The translations under genes and the position numbers were made by a program. Below are positions 46,066 through 55,386 of a DNA stretch of 64,000 nt, piece after piece; within the stretch, counting starts at the first letter, position 1; each line of letters opens with the position of its first letter. Under the pieces are notes generated by a model that saw nothing but the letters and a program-made list of their open reading frames with translations, was not told the origin of the DNA and did no database searches. Where the stretch lies: the NCBI GenBank assembly GCA_963726785.1, contig CAVSDJ010000010.1:558001-622000 (forward strand), read 5' to 3'. Source of the DNA: DATEKX01 sp963726785. GTDB lineage: Bacteria > Acidobacteriota > Blastocatellia > UBA7656.

Positions 46066-46176
46066 ATTCACCGCAGAGGCGCAGGATGGCCGATGACGTG
46101 CTTCGCACGCGGCGGTTAAGCAAATCATAAAAATCTCTGCGCTTCCTCTGCGCCCCTCTGCGCCTCTGCGGTGAAT
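46066..46176. repeat. CACCGCAGAG-type intergenic palindrome
   Basis: Perfect 19-bp arms (ATTCACCGCAGAGGCGCAG) 73 nt apart, with further partial pairing inside. Lies between divergent purN and nrdD. The same arm sequence, with one base changed, forms the palindrome at 55256-55355. Confidence 0.75.
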
Positions 46177-46251
46177 CCTTCTCTCACGCAACATATTACA
46201 AAATCGCCATGCTTGCTTCCGGTCTGCAAAAACAGTATCTTTAACTCCGCG

Positions 46252-48351
46252 ATGGAGCCGGATCAATTCCCACCAAATGATCGCGCAGATATTTCACCCG
46301 ACGACCTGAGCGTCGAGCCAGAAGTGCTTGTGCGAAGGTCGGATGAAGACATCGCTCTGTTTGATTCACAACGCATCGCCGACGCGCTCGTTCGGGAAGC
46401 GGGGCTTGATGCCGACCTCGCGCTTCAGATCAGCCACGAAGTCCGCGAGATGATTCAAAAACTCGGCTTTCGCACTCTCAGTTCTTCGCTCATCAGAGGG
46501 CTTGTTGACGCGAAGCTTTTAGAGCTTGGACTCGAAGACGCTTATCGTTCGCACACGCGGCTGGGCGTGCCTTGCTACGACGTTGATCGCACGATGCACA
46601 GTTCGTTTCGTGAATCGAGCGCGCAGCCTTACGGCCCCGAAGGCACAAGCCTGATGCTGGCCGAATCAATCAAGCGCGAGTACGCAATCAACAACGTCTT
46701 CTCGGAGCAGATCGCGCACGCGCACCTCGTAGGCGATATTCACATACACGGCATAGGCGCAGTTGATCGCCCGCATTCATTGACTTCGGCTGTTGATTAC
46801 ATCAAGCAATACGGCATCACTCTGCCCGAAGGCTTCGCAAGCTCGCGCCCCGCCAAGCGGGCCGAAGTTATGGTCGCGCACATTGTAAAACTTTCAGCCG
46901 CGCTGCAAGGCTATCTTGCGGGGCCAGTCGTTTGGGATTCGCTGAACTTCGCCGTCGCTCCGTTTCTTGAAGGCACGGATGACAGCACGATCAAGCAGCT
47001 TGCTCAAACGCTCGTCTTTGAATTCTCGGCCCCTGCGGTCGCGCGCGGCGGTCAGATAGTCTCTTCCGACCTGCACCTTGATTGGGACGCGCCGTCTTAC
47101 ATGAAAGGGCGAACGGCCATCGGCCCCGGCGGTCAGGCGACGGATAAAACTTACGGCCAGTACACGAGCGAAGCTCATCGCTTTCTGCAGGCGTTGTTAG
47201 AAGTCTACATCGAAGGCGACGGCTCAGGCCGCGCATTCTTGACGCCGCGACTCATTCTTCACATCAATCGCCACTTCAACGAGATTTCAGGTTATCGCTC
47301 TGTGCTCGAACTTGCGAGCCGACTGGCAGTCGAGCGCGGCGGGCTGACGATTGCTTTTGATCGTGACGACGAAGGGACTTTCTGTCGCCGTTATGGAATC
47401 AATGACGAGCAGGCAGTCGCACGCACTGCGAGCCACGCATTGCGCTCGGCTCAGTTTCAAGTCGTCTCTTTGAACCTGCCGCGCGTCGGATACCTTGCCG
47501 CGGGCAATCACGTTCAGGTGTTTGAAGAGTTGACCAGATTGATGGAGACAGCGGCGCAGGCGCATCTGGAAAAACGCATCTTCCTTGAAAAGCTTCTCGC
47601 GCTCGGCGAACGCGGCCCGCTGGCCGCTTTGACCACGCGCGCGAGCGGCGCTCCTTTTCTCAAGCTCAATTGGGCTACTCACGCGATCAACCCCGTGGGG
47701 CTTAACGAACTCTGCCGCGCGGCGCTTCAATCCGACCTGCACGATTCGGAGGAGTCGCTTGAGTTCGCGCTCAAAGTGCTGACTCATCTCAAACGCGAAG
47801 CAGAGCGATTGTCGAACAAGCACAAAGTAAGATTCCTTTTGAGCGGGCAGGCGACCGAAGTGACGGCTCATCGCCTTGCGCGGCTCGACCTGAGATTTTT
47901 CGGCGATACAGCCGCGCGGGTTGTTTGCGGCGACCCCGATTCAGACGCCAGTTACTACACGGACGGAGTAAGGCTTGCGGCAACGAGCGGCTTAAACGTG
48001 CTTGATCGAGTGCGAACGGAAGGCCTGTTTCATGATTTCGGATTCATCAACGCGACTACAGAGATTTGGATGGGCGAATCTCGCCCCGGCGCAGACGATC
48101 TCGGTCGCCTGATCTCGCAGGCGTTTTATCAATCATCTTGCGCGGGGCTGATATTCTGCCCTGAGTTCACAGTATGTTCCAGTTGTGGCAACAACTCTCG
48201 CGGATTGCTTCAAGGCTGCCCGCATTGCGGGTCTGATCGCGTTGACGGTTTGGCTTATGCAGGAGACCGCTATGGCCATACCTCATCGTGGGACGCTGGC
48301 CGATTGGCGGAACTGCGCGACCGCAAACGAGTGACAGGAGAGGATATGTGA
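46252..48351 (+). CDS. nrdD: class III (anaerobic) ribonucleotide reductase-like protein
   Basis: 699 aa from ATG 46252 (an upstream ATG falls in the intergenic palindrome). N-terminal ATP-cone-like region (VRRSDEDIALFDSQRIADAL). Class III features: VPCYDVDRTM, HLVGDIHIHGIG, EGDGSGRAFLTPR, VVSLNLPRVGYLA, NPVGLNELCRAAL. C-terminal zinc site CSSC...CPHC. The terminal glycyl-radical loop reads GLAYAGDRYGH rather than the usual RVxGY, although a Gly is at the expected place and the following WDAGRLAELRDRKR matches the family. No activase (NrdG) gene is adjacent. Reduces NTPs to dNTPs without oxygen if active. Confidence 0.85.
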   Translation: MEPDQFPPNDRADISPDDLSVEPEVLVRRSDEDIALFDSQRIADALVREAGLDADLALQISHEVREMIQKLGFRTLSSSLIRGLVDAKLLELGLEDAYRSHTRLGVPCYDVDRTMHSSFRESSAQPYGPEGTSLMLAESIKREYAINNVFSEQIAHAHLVGDIHIHGIGAVDRPHSLTSAVDYIKQYGITLPEGFASSRPAKRAEVMVAHIVKLSAALQGYLAGPVVWDSLNFAVAPFLEGTDDSTIKQLAQTLVFEFSAPAVARGGQIVSSDLHLDWDAPSYMKGRTAIGPGGQATDKTYGQYTSEAHRFLQALLEVYIEGDGSGRAFLTPRLILHINRHFNEISGYRSVLELASRLAVERGGLTIAFDRDDEGTFCRRYGINDEQAVARTASHALRSAQFQVVSLNLPRVGYLAAGNHVQVFEELTRLMETAAQAHLEKRIFLEKLLALGERGPLAALTTRASGAPFLKLNWATHAINPVGLNELCRAALQSDLHDSEESLEFALKVLTHLKREAERLSNKHKVRFLLSGQATEVTAHRLARLDLRFFGDTAARVVCGDPDSDASYYTDGVRLAATSGLNVLDRVRTEGLFHDFGFINATTEIWMGESRPGADDLGRLISQAFYQSSCAGLIFCPEFTVCSSCGNNSRGLLQGCPHCGSDRVDGLAYAGDRYGHTSSWDAGRLAELRDRKRVTGEDM

Positions 48352-48424
48352 AATGATGAACGCGGAATGATGAATGATGAACAGTTTTCTTTAATTCATC
48401 GTTCATCATTCTGCATTCATCATT
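48352..48424. repeat. GATGAA-type intergenic palindrome
   Basis: 30-nt arms, 27/30 complementary (AATGATGAACGCGGAATGAT on the left, ATTCATCATT at the right end), 13-nt loop. Starts at the nrdD stop and ends 6 nt before the next ATG. Same family as 35891-35961 and 58620-58685. Confidence 0.7.
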
Positions 48425-48430
48425 CAAATT

Positions 48431-48964
48431 ATGCCTTCTGGACGCACTCACGATTTGATCACGCTACTGCTTGCCGCGCCGACGGCGGCTGGGGCTTACT
48501 ATTTCACGCAGGATTGGACAGTAACCGCAATCACTACCGCGATGATGGTCTTTGGTGGTTTGATGTTCGGCCCTGATCTCGACATTCAATCTCGCCAATA
48601 TGTCCGTTGGGGGCCGCTGCGTTTTTTGTGGTGGCCTTACAAAGTAATGCTCCCGCACCGTTCGCGCTGGTCGCACAGCATACTGTTGGGCACATGGATT
48701 CGCGTGATCTATTTTCTAGCCGTAGTGACGCTCGTGCTTGCCGTATCGCTCTACATCCGCAATGTATTCATTTATCACAACGAGCAAGGGTTTCAAGCAT
48801 TCACAGGTGTGTTCGCTCGCGTGTGGGAAATATTCGCGCCTATCAAACGCAATTACCTGATAGCGGCGTTCGTCGGATTATGGATTGGCGCAACAAGCCA
48901 ACGGTTTCTGATGTGCTCGGCTCGTTTTTCAAGAGCGTGCGCCGCTCGATTTGAATCGGAATAA
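48431..48964 (+). CDS. DUF2227-like membrane protein (putative metal-binding)
   Basis: 177 aa. SGRTHDLITLLLAAPTAAGA, FGGLMFGPDLDIQSR, LPHRSRWSHSILLGTWIR: spaced His/Asp residues typical of DUF2227 proteins, related to membrane-bound metal-dependent hydrolases. Four hydrophobic segments. Function unknown. Confidence 0.8.
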   Translation: MPSGRTHDLITLLLAAPTAAGAYYFTQDWTVTAITTAMMVFGGLMFGPDLDIQSRQYVRWGPLRFLWWPYKVMLPHRSRWSHSILLGTWIRVIYFLAVVTLVLAVSLYIRNVFIYHNEQGFQAFTGVFARVWEIFAPIKRNYLIAAFVGLWIGATSQRFLMCSARFSRACAARFESE

Positions 48965-49036
48965 AAATGCGCGTTAGCCCGGTTGAGCCAACGCGCAAAT
49001 GCCTCCTCAGTTTTTTATACTTCTCCTATTTTTTAT

Positions 49037-52000
49037 TTAGAAGATCAGCTTCAGCGCGAACTGGATATGCCGCGATGAACCTGAATCTCCTGTTGGGAAT
49101 CGCGTATTGTTTATTACGCCGAAATTCGAGACACCGCCCGGAGGCGGAATCGTCGCAATCCTGTTGGGCTGGCCGAAGTTAGCATGGTTGAAGATGTCAA
49201 ATACTTCGGCGCGGAACTGCACTCGCAGGCTTTCAGTTATCTTCGTATTCTTCAGCACAGAAAAATCTGTGTTGGTAAATCCCGGCCCGATGATTACGTT
49301 GCGCCCAAGATTGCCGAAGTGAAATCTAGCCGCCCCATTTACGATTGACACCGGAAAAGCGAAGACAGCGCCCGCAGGGCATCCATTCGGGTCGCGCGGG
49401 TCGCACACTGTGTTGGTGAACCACTGCGTGGGCTTGCCTATCACTTTTACAGGCCCGATCAAATCCGGCCTTAACGTCGCAAGGCCGGTGAAGACAGAAC
49501 TGTTGAGCGCGCCGAAGCTCGTGCCGGGGATTGCAATCGGATTGCCTGAAAGGATGTTTATGGGGTTGCCGCTTTGCAATTGCGTGATGGTCGAAAACTG
49601 CCAGCCTTCAATAAGGCGATTGCCTCGGAAGGGAAGCTCGTAAATCGCGTTGATGACGAAGCGGTGTCGCGCGTCGAAATCCGACAGCCCCCGGTCTCCG
49701 CGAATGTTGAAGCTGTCTTGAACGACAGTGCCCTGCGAATTGAGCGAGTTGAAATCAAGCGACTTCGACCACGTGTAAGAAGCATTGAACTGTAGCCCGC
49801 GCGATAACCGTTTGTTTGCCGTGACCCACAGCGCGCTGTAGTTGGAATTGCCTCCGCTATCATTCTGGTTGATGTTAACGTCGAGCGGCGTGCCCGGCAG
49901 TATCGGGCTGCTCGTAGAAATTGACGGGAAAGGCCGCAACCCATTTATTCGTTGGTTTATGTTGCGCGAAATTCTCAGGTGCGTTCCCTTCGAGCCGAAA
50001 TAACCGATCATCACGCCGAGGCTCGGCGTAATCTCGCGCTGCACGTTCAGATTCCATGACTGGACATAGGCATTCTGGAAGTCCGGGCTTACTGCCGCAG
50101 GCGCTACGCCAGCAGCGCGCGCAACGTTGACGGCGTTATCAAACCTTATCGTGCCCGCGAAAGTCAGAGGCGTTGCCAGCGGCGGATTCGATGCCAGCCC
50201 CGTGATGAGGTTCGTTACAGGATGATCGGCCAGCACTGCATAGCCGCCGCGCACGCTGGTCTTGCCGTCTTTGAACGGGTCCCAGGCGAACCCTAAGCGC
50301 GGCTGAAAGTTGTTGCCGTCGGGGTATACTTCATCAATTCCTGAGCCGACCCGCAACAGGGAACTTGACGCAGGGTCGAAGTTCACGAAGCGGTCGAACC
50401 TTTCCGTCGGCGACAAAAACTTGTCATAACGAAAGCCGAATTCGAGCGTAAGGTTCGTCTTCACCTTGAAATTGTCCTGAATGAAAAAGCCAATCGCTCC
50501 GTTGGCGATGCTGTTGGAAACATCACCAATCGTGACAGTGAACGCATTGGCGTTTCCAAGCTGGAAAGCAGCAAGCGATGGGAAGTTGAACGAGCCGATG
50601 TTGCGATTGAAATTGTTGTTTAGGAATCGGCGGAACTCGCCGCCGAACTTGAGCGAGTGATTGCCCATCAGATAGCTCGCCGTGTCGGAAGCGACAAATG
50701 TCGTGTCGCCGCGCCCCTGTGGGAAGCCCGCAGGCCCTCCGATGTTGAAGGTCAGCCCGGTTATGGAAATCTGCGGCAACCCGAATGGCTCGTTGATGCC
50801 ATTGTTGATCCCGAAGTCTGCCGGGTTATTCAGAAGATTCGGCGTAAAAGTGATGAAGATGCGATTGAATCCGAAGCGCGCTTCGTTGACCAGGCGAGCG
50901 CCGAAAGTGTGAACTTCGTTCAACGTGAATATCTGGCGATGCGACTGTCGCGTATCGCCAAAACCGGGAAGCGTGTTGCCCTGCAAACTCGGCTCGCCGC
51001 GCTCGTCGCGCTGGAATGCGTAGTAGCCGTGCAGGCGGTCTTTCGCGCTAAGCGTATGCGTTATGTCAATCGTCCATTGATCTAAGTTGACGGGCGCAGT
51101 GGCCGAGCCGATGAATCCCGGCCCGCCATTGACGATGCCGTTGGGACTCGGAATCAACTCGATCAATCTCCTGACAACCGGGTCGGTTGCCGCTGCTCGC
51201 TGTTCGGCGCTCAACACGTTGCTATTGAGTGTGAGCCCCTGTCGCTGGCGAAGCCCTTCGTAGCTGAAGAAGAAGAAGGTGTGGTCTTTGAAAATCGGGC
51301 CGCCGAGCGCGCTGCCGAATTGATTGCGCTTGAAGGGCGGCGGCTCGCGCCCGTCGAAAAAGTTGCGCGCATCGAACACATCGTTTCTGAGGAACTCGAA
51401 CGCCTCGCCGTGAAACTGGTTCGCGCCTGAGCGCGTCGCTATGTTTGCAATAGCGCCTGAGCTTCGCCCGTATTCCGCGCTGAAGGTCGAGTTATCTACT
51501 TTGAACTCTTGAACCGTATTGATCGAAGGCTGGAACGTTATCTGATTCTGAACCATGTCGTTGAGGTTGATGCCGTTTATCATGAAATTCACAGTGTCTT
51601 CGCGATTGCCCGCAGTGTTGAAGGCGAACGAGCCTTGCCCGCGAAGCGGAGCAGTGAGAAATCCATTTTGCGGCGGAGTGACGGACCCCGGTATCAGCAA
51701 TCCGAGGTCAACAAAATGTCGCCCGTTGAGCGGAATCTCTTGCACTGTCTTTCGATTGATCACAGTGCCGACCGTGCTCGTAGTCGTTTCAATGAGCCCT
51801 GCATCGGCTGTGATGCTGACCTCCTGTGTGACGCCGCCAACTTTGAGCTGGAAATTCTGAGATATAGTCTTGCCGACTTCCAAAACCAGATCATTGACTA
51901 CAACGGACTGAAACCCTTGCGCCTGAATTTCAAGGCGATAATTCCCGACTGGCAGTGATGCAATCAGGTAGTTGCCTGCGCTGTCGGTTTCAGTCGTTCG

Positions 52001-52183
52001 CTCGATGCCGATCGCCGTGTTACGCGCGACGATTTTGGCTTTAACGACGACAGCGCCCGATTCATCCATAACCTCGCCTTGAATTGTCGCTGTGGATTGC
52101 GCGCTCGCGCTAAGGTTGGATATTAACAACACGAACATTGCCAACGCCGCGATACGCTTATGGCTGTGCCTTTTCTTTGTCAT
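49037..52183 (-). CDS. TonB-dependent receptor, Oar-like
   Basis: 1048 aa. Signal peptide, then a carboxypeptidase-regulatory (CarboxypepD_reg) domain at about 30-115 (TIQGEVMDESGAVVVKAKIV), plug domain (IPLNGRHFVDLGLLIPG, ANIATRSGANQFHGEAFEF) and a large outer-membrane barrel ending in ...RHIQFALKLIF with terminal Phe. This architecture is highly expanded in Acidobacteriota. Substrate unknown. The upstream gap holds a palindrome and GntR-type operator candidates. Confidence 0.92.
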   Translation of the reverse strand: MTKKRHSHKRIAALAMFVLLISNLSASAQSTATIQGEVMDESGAVVVKAKIVARNTAIGIERTTETDSAGNYLIASLPVGNYRLEIQAQGFQSVVVNDLVLEVGKTISQNFQLKVGGVTQEVSITADAGLIETTTSTVGTVINRKTVQEIPLNGRHFVDLGLLIPGSVTPPQNGFLTAPLRGQGSFAFNTAGNREDTVNFMINGINLNDMVQNQITFQPSINTVQEFKVDNSTFSAEYGRSSGAIANIATRSGANQFHGEAFEFLRNDVFDARNFFDGREPPPFKRNQFGSALGGPIFKDHTFFFFSYEGLRQRQGLTLNSNVLSAEQRAAATDPVVRRLIELIPSPNGIVNGGPGFIGSATAPVNLDQWTIDITHTLSAKDRLHGYYAFQRDERGEPSLQGNTLPGFGDTRQSHRQIFTLNEVHTFGARLVNEARFGFNRIFITFTPNLLNNPADFGINNGINEPFGLPQISITGLTFNIGGPAGFPQGRGDTTFVASDTASYLMGNHSLKFGGEFRRFLNNNFNRNIGSFNFPSLAAFQLGNANAFTVTIGDVSNSIANGAIGFFIQDNFKVKTNLTLEFGFRYDKFLSPTERFDRFVNFDPASSSLLRVGSGIDEVYPDGNNFQPRLGFAWDPFKDGKTSVRGGYAVLADHPVTNLITGLASNPPLATPLTFAGTIRFDNAVNVARAAGVAPAAVSPDFQNAYVQSWNLNVQREITPSLGVMIGYFGSKGTHLRISRNINQRINGLRPFPSISTSSPILPGTPLDVNINQNDSGGNSNYSALWVTANKRLSRGLQFNASYTWSKSLDFNSLNSQGTVVQDSFNIRGDRGLSDFDARHRFVINAIYELPFRGNRLIEGWQFSTITQLQSGNPINILSGNPIAIPGTSFGALNSSVFTGLATLRPDLIGPVKVIGKPTQWFTNTVCDPRDPNGCPAGAVFAFPVSIVNGAARFHFGNLGRNVIIGPGFTNTDFSVLKNTKITESLRVQFRAEVFDIFNHANFGQPNRIATIPPPGGVSNFGVINNTRFPTGDSGSSRHIQFALKLIF

Positions 52184-52413
52184 GACGTCTCCTTTCTGGT
52201 GAACGGAAGAGTTGAATTTGAATTAACTTCGCATCAACATCATTTATTTTTTTGTGAGGGAGTGCTTGTCGGCAGATAGCCGATAGGGACTTTGCGTTTA
52301 TGATTTCAATTCCAGATAAGACGGACGTAAGGCTTAAATCGCTGCCCCGGCTGCGCAAGCGCCTTGTGCATAACATAGGCATTCTCTAGCTTGGGCACAA
52401 TATTAATATGGCC

Positions 52414-52516
52414 AAGTAAGTAGAGAGAGGTTCGGGGTGGTTTCGCGTTAGCGCCCACATCCATCTTTGTCGCTATTACAGCTCCAAAAACTCCCCGAAC
52501 TTTCACTACTTACTTA
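52414..52516. repeat. 103-nt imperfect inverted repeat upstream of the TonB receptor
   Basis: AAGTAAGTAGAGAGAGGTTC-GGGG pairs with CCCCGAACTTTCACTACTTA over about 26 nt with few mismatches; about 50 nt separate the arms. No coding capacity. Could be the leader structure of the receptor mRNA or a miniature element. It differs from the other palindrome families here. Confidence 0.55.
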
Positions 52517-52582
52517 GCCTGATGCAGGGAGTTGTTCCCCCTGTTACTGTTGTCTTCTCTTGCTGGGCAAGCATAGCAGAGA

Positions 52583-52608
52583 GATTGTTCCAGGCAAATG
52601 GAACAATC
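52583..52608. promoter_or_regulatory. candidate operator for the GntR regulator
   Basis: Perfect 10-bp inverted repeat GATTGTTCCA / TGGAACAATC, spacer 6 nt. A half site TGTTCCAGG lies at 52626, 40 bp from the matching bases of the first arm. It is downstream of the gntR stop and upstream of the TonB receptor, so the receptor is the likely target, the regulator acting from its own gene just behind. Confidence 0.55.
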
Positions 52609-52642
52609 TGCCAAGATGACGAAACTGTTCCAGGAAAGATAA

Positions 52643-53617
52643 TTATTTTTCGGCTGTCGAGTGATTATGGAAAAGGAGCGCGGCTTCGATTGCTTCGATG
52701 GATTCCGTGGACAACATATCATCGAGTTTAAGTTCCTGCGCTCGCGGGGGGATGAGATTGCGAATCCGTTGATCGCATATCGGGGATATATAAATGGAGC
52801 GAGCTTGAGCAAAGTCAGCGCGCACCTGCGCCAGATTCGCGCCATCAACGGGAGTAATGCGGTTGAGTATGGCAGGGGCTATTCCCAGCCCTACCAGGTT
52901 ATGGCGAAAGGGCAGGAAGAAACTTGTGTTCGATACCACCATAACGACTCGACCCCTGCGCGCCGCCGCGACAAGCTCGGACAGAAAAGTCGGCGTGACT
53001 CGAAGTTGAAGAATCTTCTTTTTGTACTTTGCTACAAGCCCTCTGACTTGCTTGAAATGATAATCGGTTGTGGCGAAATAATCCGTCTGCGCAAGCAAAC
53101 GGGCCGCGCGCCGGTCAGGCCGTTCGAGTTGATCGAGCAGGATGGGCGAGACTCGCACATTCAATCGGTTCGATATTTCATGCGTGAAGAGATTGACCTG
53201 TTCTTCGTTGCACTCGACCACGGTAATATGCGCTTCGGCCAGTCGCGGCTTTTCGACGAAGTGCTGTACCATCTCGTAATACTGGCGCGGGTCAAGCTTG
53301 AGGCGATTGGCCGCCGCCAGATTCGATTTTATCAATTGATAAATTGATAAACAGTAATCCTGATCCATATTTGATTTGTCCACATCGGCGATGTAAGCGC
53401 CCGACCCTGTGCGCAATTCTATGTAGCCTTCTTCTTTCAATCGCTGGTAGATCGAGAAAGCCGTCTTTAGATTTATTCCGTTTCGCTGAGCGATCTGCCG
53501 GACGCTCGGCAGCCGGTCGCCCGCGCGCAGCTTTCCCAAATGCAAGGCTGTGAGCAACTGCTCGCGCGCTTGCTCGAACAAGGTGAGCTTTTGATTCTTT
53601 TCCAAAAGGAACTGCAT
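52643..53617 (-). CDS. GntR-family transcriptional regulator
   Basis: 324 aa. N-terminal winged HTH of GntR type (LRAGDRLPSVRQIAQRNGIN, AFSIYQRLKEEGYIELRTGS). The rest (residues about 90-324) is a helical/Rossmann-like effector region that does not look like an aminotransferase or FadR domain (VRVSPILLDQLERPDRR, VVMVVSNTSFFLPFRH). Adjacent to the TonB receptor in the same orientation. Confidence 0.85.
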   Translation of the reverse strand: MQFLLEKNQKLTLFEQAREQLLTALHLGKLRAGDRLPSVRQIAQRNGINLKTAFSIYQRLKEEGYIELRTGSGAYIADVDKSNMDQDYCLSIYQLIKSNLAAANRLKLDPRQYYEMVQHFVEKPRLAEAHITVVECNEEQVNLFTHEISNRLNVRVSPILLDQLERPDRRAARLLAQTDYFATTDYHFKQVRGLVAKYKKKILQLRVTPTFLSELVAAARRGRVVMVVSNTSFFLPFRHNLVGLGIAPAILNRITPVDGANLAQVRADFAQARSIYISPICDQRIRNLIPPRAQELKLDDMLSTESIEAIEAALLFHNHSTAEK

Positions 53618-53648
53618 GAGATGAGACCTCTCGGAATGCGTGCAGGCG

Positions 53649-54602
53649 CTAATTTTGTTCAGCCAGTATCGAAGCGGCGAGCAAGGGAATCATTATCTCG
53701 TGATGGCCCGTGAACGAAAATCCGCGACCGCTGCCTGCTACGGGTCGCCGCACAACGTTTGTCAGCGGGCGATAGTGCTGGATGAAATCGAAGTTCGCCG
53801 TAGAAAAATCTTCAAGCTTGAATCCAAGATTGCGAACAACTGTTACCGTCTTCAAAAAGACTTCCGGCAGCACTACGGCAGAGCCTAGATTCAAGTAAAC
53901 TCCTCCGCCGTCAAGCTCGCGCACAATCGAGCAGAGAAGTCGAAAGTCTCTGTAAGTCGTCTGTCCTGTGCTTGCGCCATCGGCGCTCGGATGAATGTCT
54001 ACGATGTCCGTACCTATTGCGACGTGAACAGTGACAGGCACATTCGCTTTGTATGCGGCATAGAGCAATGATCTATCTGCGTGCGCGGGCTGCATCGAAT
54101 GAAGCAGGCGACCGATGGCTTCACCCATTCCAATCTGGTCGTTTGCCCCGGCTTTGATCGCTTCGTTGACCAGACGGCCAGTCTCTTCTGCCATGCCGAA
54201 ATTGCCTGAGCCTAAAGTCGCGTCAACGTCTTCAGAGGTTGCGCCGACAATCGCGATCTCGAAATCGTGAATCATCGCGGAGCGGTTCATCGCAAACGCC
54301 GTCGCGTATCCGCGATTCATCAAGTCAATCAACACTGGACTGAGGCCCGTCTTGATGACGTGGCCGCCGAGGCCGACGATGATCGCGCGCGTATTGCTTT
54401 TCGCTCCTCTGATTAGTCCGGCCAGCGTGCGCAGGTCTTTGACCGCGAGTATGTCGGGAAGGCTCGACAGAAAATCCTTCAACGAAGCCTCCGTCCGAAC
54501 GGGTTGCGCGAAATCTTCTGCGGTCACTTTGCTTGGTCGCGAGGCGAGCGGGTAGGTCGCCACGGCTGAGAGGTCTAGCGGCTCGAACTTGTAGCGCGAC
54601 AT
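53649..54602 (-). CDS. uncharacterised Rossmann-like protein next to an SIS isomerase
   Basis: 317 aa. RAIIVGLGGHVIKTGLSPVL and MNRSAMIHDFEIAIVGATSE suggest a nucleotide- or sugar-binding fold faintly like deoxyhypusine synthase; HVAIGTDIVDIHPSADG and GSAVVLPEVFLKT follow. I cannot assign a reaction. The gene follows the SIS isomerase gene in the same orientation, its ATG only 7 nt after that stop, so the two should be co-translated and share a pathway. Confidence 0.6.
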   Translation of the reverse strand: MSRYKFEPLDLSAVATYPLASRPSKVTAEDFAQPVRTEASLKDFLSSLPDILAVKDLRTLAGLIRGAKSNTRAIIVGLGGHVIKTGLSPVLIDLMNRGYATAFAMNRSAMIHDFEIAIVGATSEDVDATLGSGNFGMAEETGRLVNEAIKAGANDQIGMGEAIGRLLHSMQPAHADRSLLYAAYKANVPVTVHVAIGTDIVDIHPSADGASTGQTTYRDFRLLCSIVRELDGGGVYLNLGSAVVLPEVFLKTVTVVRNLGFKLEDFSTANFDFIQHYRPLTNVVRRPVAGSGRGFSFTGHHEIMIPLLAASILAEQN

Positions 54603-54609
54603 ATGTGGC

Positions 54610-55191
54610 TTACCTCTCTTGCGGGAAGAGCGCGTCTTCGATCAACTCGCACAGTATGTGGCCTATCGTTATGTGCGTTTCCTGGATGCGCTGCGTAGAC
54701 TCTGTTTCAACGATCAGCGCCACGTCAACCGTAGAGGCAAGCTGGCCGCCATTGCGCCCCGCGAGCCCTATGGTCTTGATGTCGAGCGTGCGCGCCGCAG
54801 AGACCGCGCGCAGAACATTTGGCGAGTTGCCGCTTGTTGAGATGGCAATCGCTATGTCGCCCGCCCGCCCGAGCGCGCGCAACTGCCGCTCGAACAGGTC
54901 ATCGAACGTGGAATCGTTTCCGACCGAAGTGAGAATCGAAGTGTCCGTCGTAAGAGCAATCGCAGCAATCGGCGGTCGGTCGTAATTGAGCCTGTTCACA
55001 AGCTCTGCCGCGATGTGTTGAGCGTCGGCGGCAGAGCCTCCGTTGCCAAAGATCAAGACTTTGCCGCCCGACTTGATCGAAGCGATTAAGAGTTCCGCGG
55101 CACGCGCGACCGCGTCGGAGTGTGAATCGAAAAATGCGCGCTTGGCATCGATGCTTTCGCGGGCCATCTGCTGAATGCGTTCTATCGTCAC
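54610..55191 (-). CDS. gmhA: SIS-domain phosphosugar isomerase (GmhA-like)
   Basis: 193 aa, the GmhA length. GKVLIFGNGGSAADAQHIAA is the hallmark phosphosugar loop; FERQLRALGRAGDIAIAIST-SGNSPN the second; C-terminal ETHITIGHILCELIED matches GmhA. It converts sedoheptulose-7-P to heptose-7-P for LPS core heptose. No other heptose genes are adjacent, so a broader sugar-P role is possible. Confidence 0.85.
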   Translation of the reverse strand: MTIERIQQMARESIDAKRAFFDSHSDAVARAAELLIASIKSGGKVLIFGNGGSAADAQHIAAELVNRLNYDRPPIAAIALTTDTSILTSVGNDSTFDDLFERQLRALGRAGDIAIAISTSGNSPNVLRAVSAARTLDIKTIGLAGRNGGQLASTVDVALIVETESTQRIQETHITIGHILCELIEDALFPQER

Positions 55192-55255
55192 AGCGGGTTA
55201 GTCTATTGACTGAGTGTGGAAAAAACAAGCTATGAATTTAATGGCAATTGGCAAG

Positions 55256-55355
55256 TTCACCGCAGAGACGCAGAGTACGCAGAGAGGGCGCAGAGGTTTT
55301 TTATATTTGCTTAACCTCCGCGTAATCTCTGCGTACTCTGCGTCTCTGCGGTGAA
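55256..55355. repeat. CACCGCAGAG-type intergenic palindrome with perfect 30-bp arms
   Basis: TTCACCGCAGAGACGCAGAG-TACGCAGAGA is exactly complementary to 55326-55355; the pairing continues imperfectly inward (GCGCAGAGGTT / AACCTCCGCG). Loop about 12 nt AT-rich. Lies between divergent gmhA and the dehydrogenase. Related to 46066-46176. Confidence 0.85.
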
Positions 55356-55386
55356 TCGGCTCTTAAAAATATGTATACTGGCGGGC

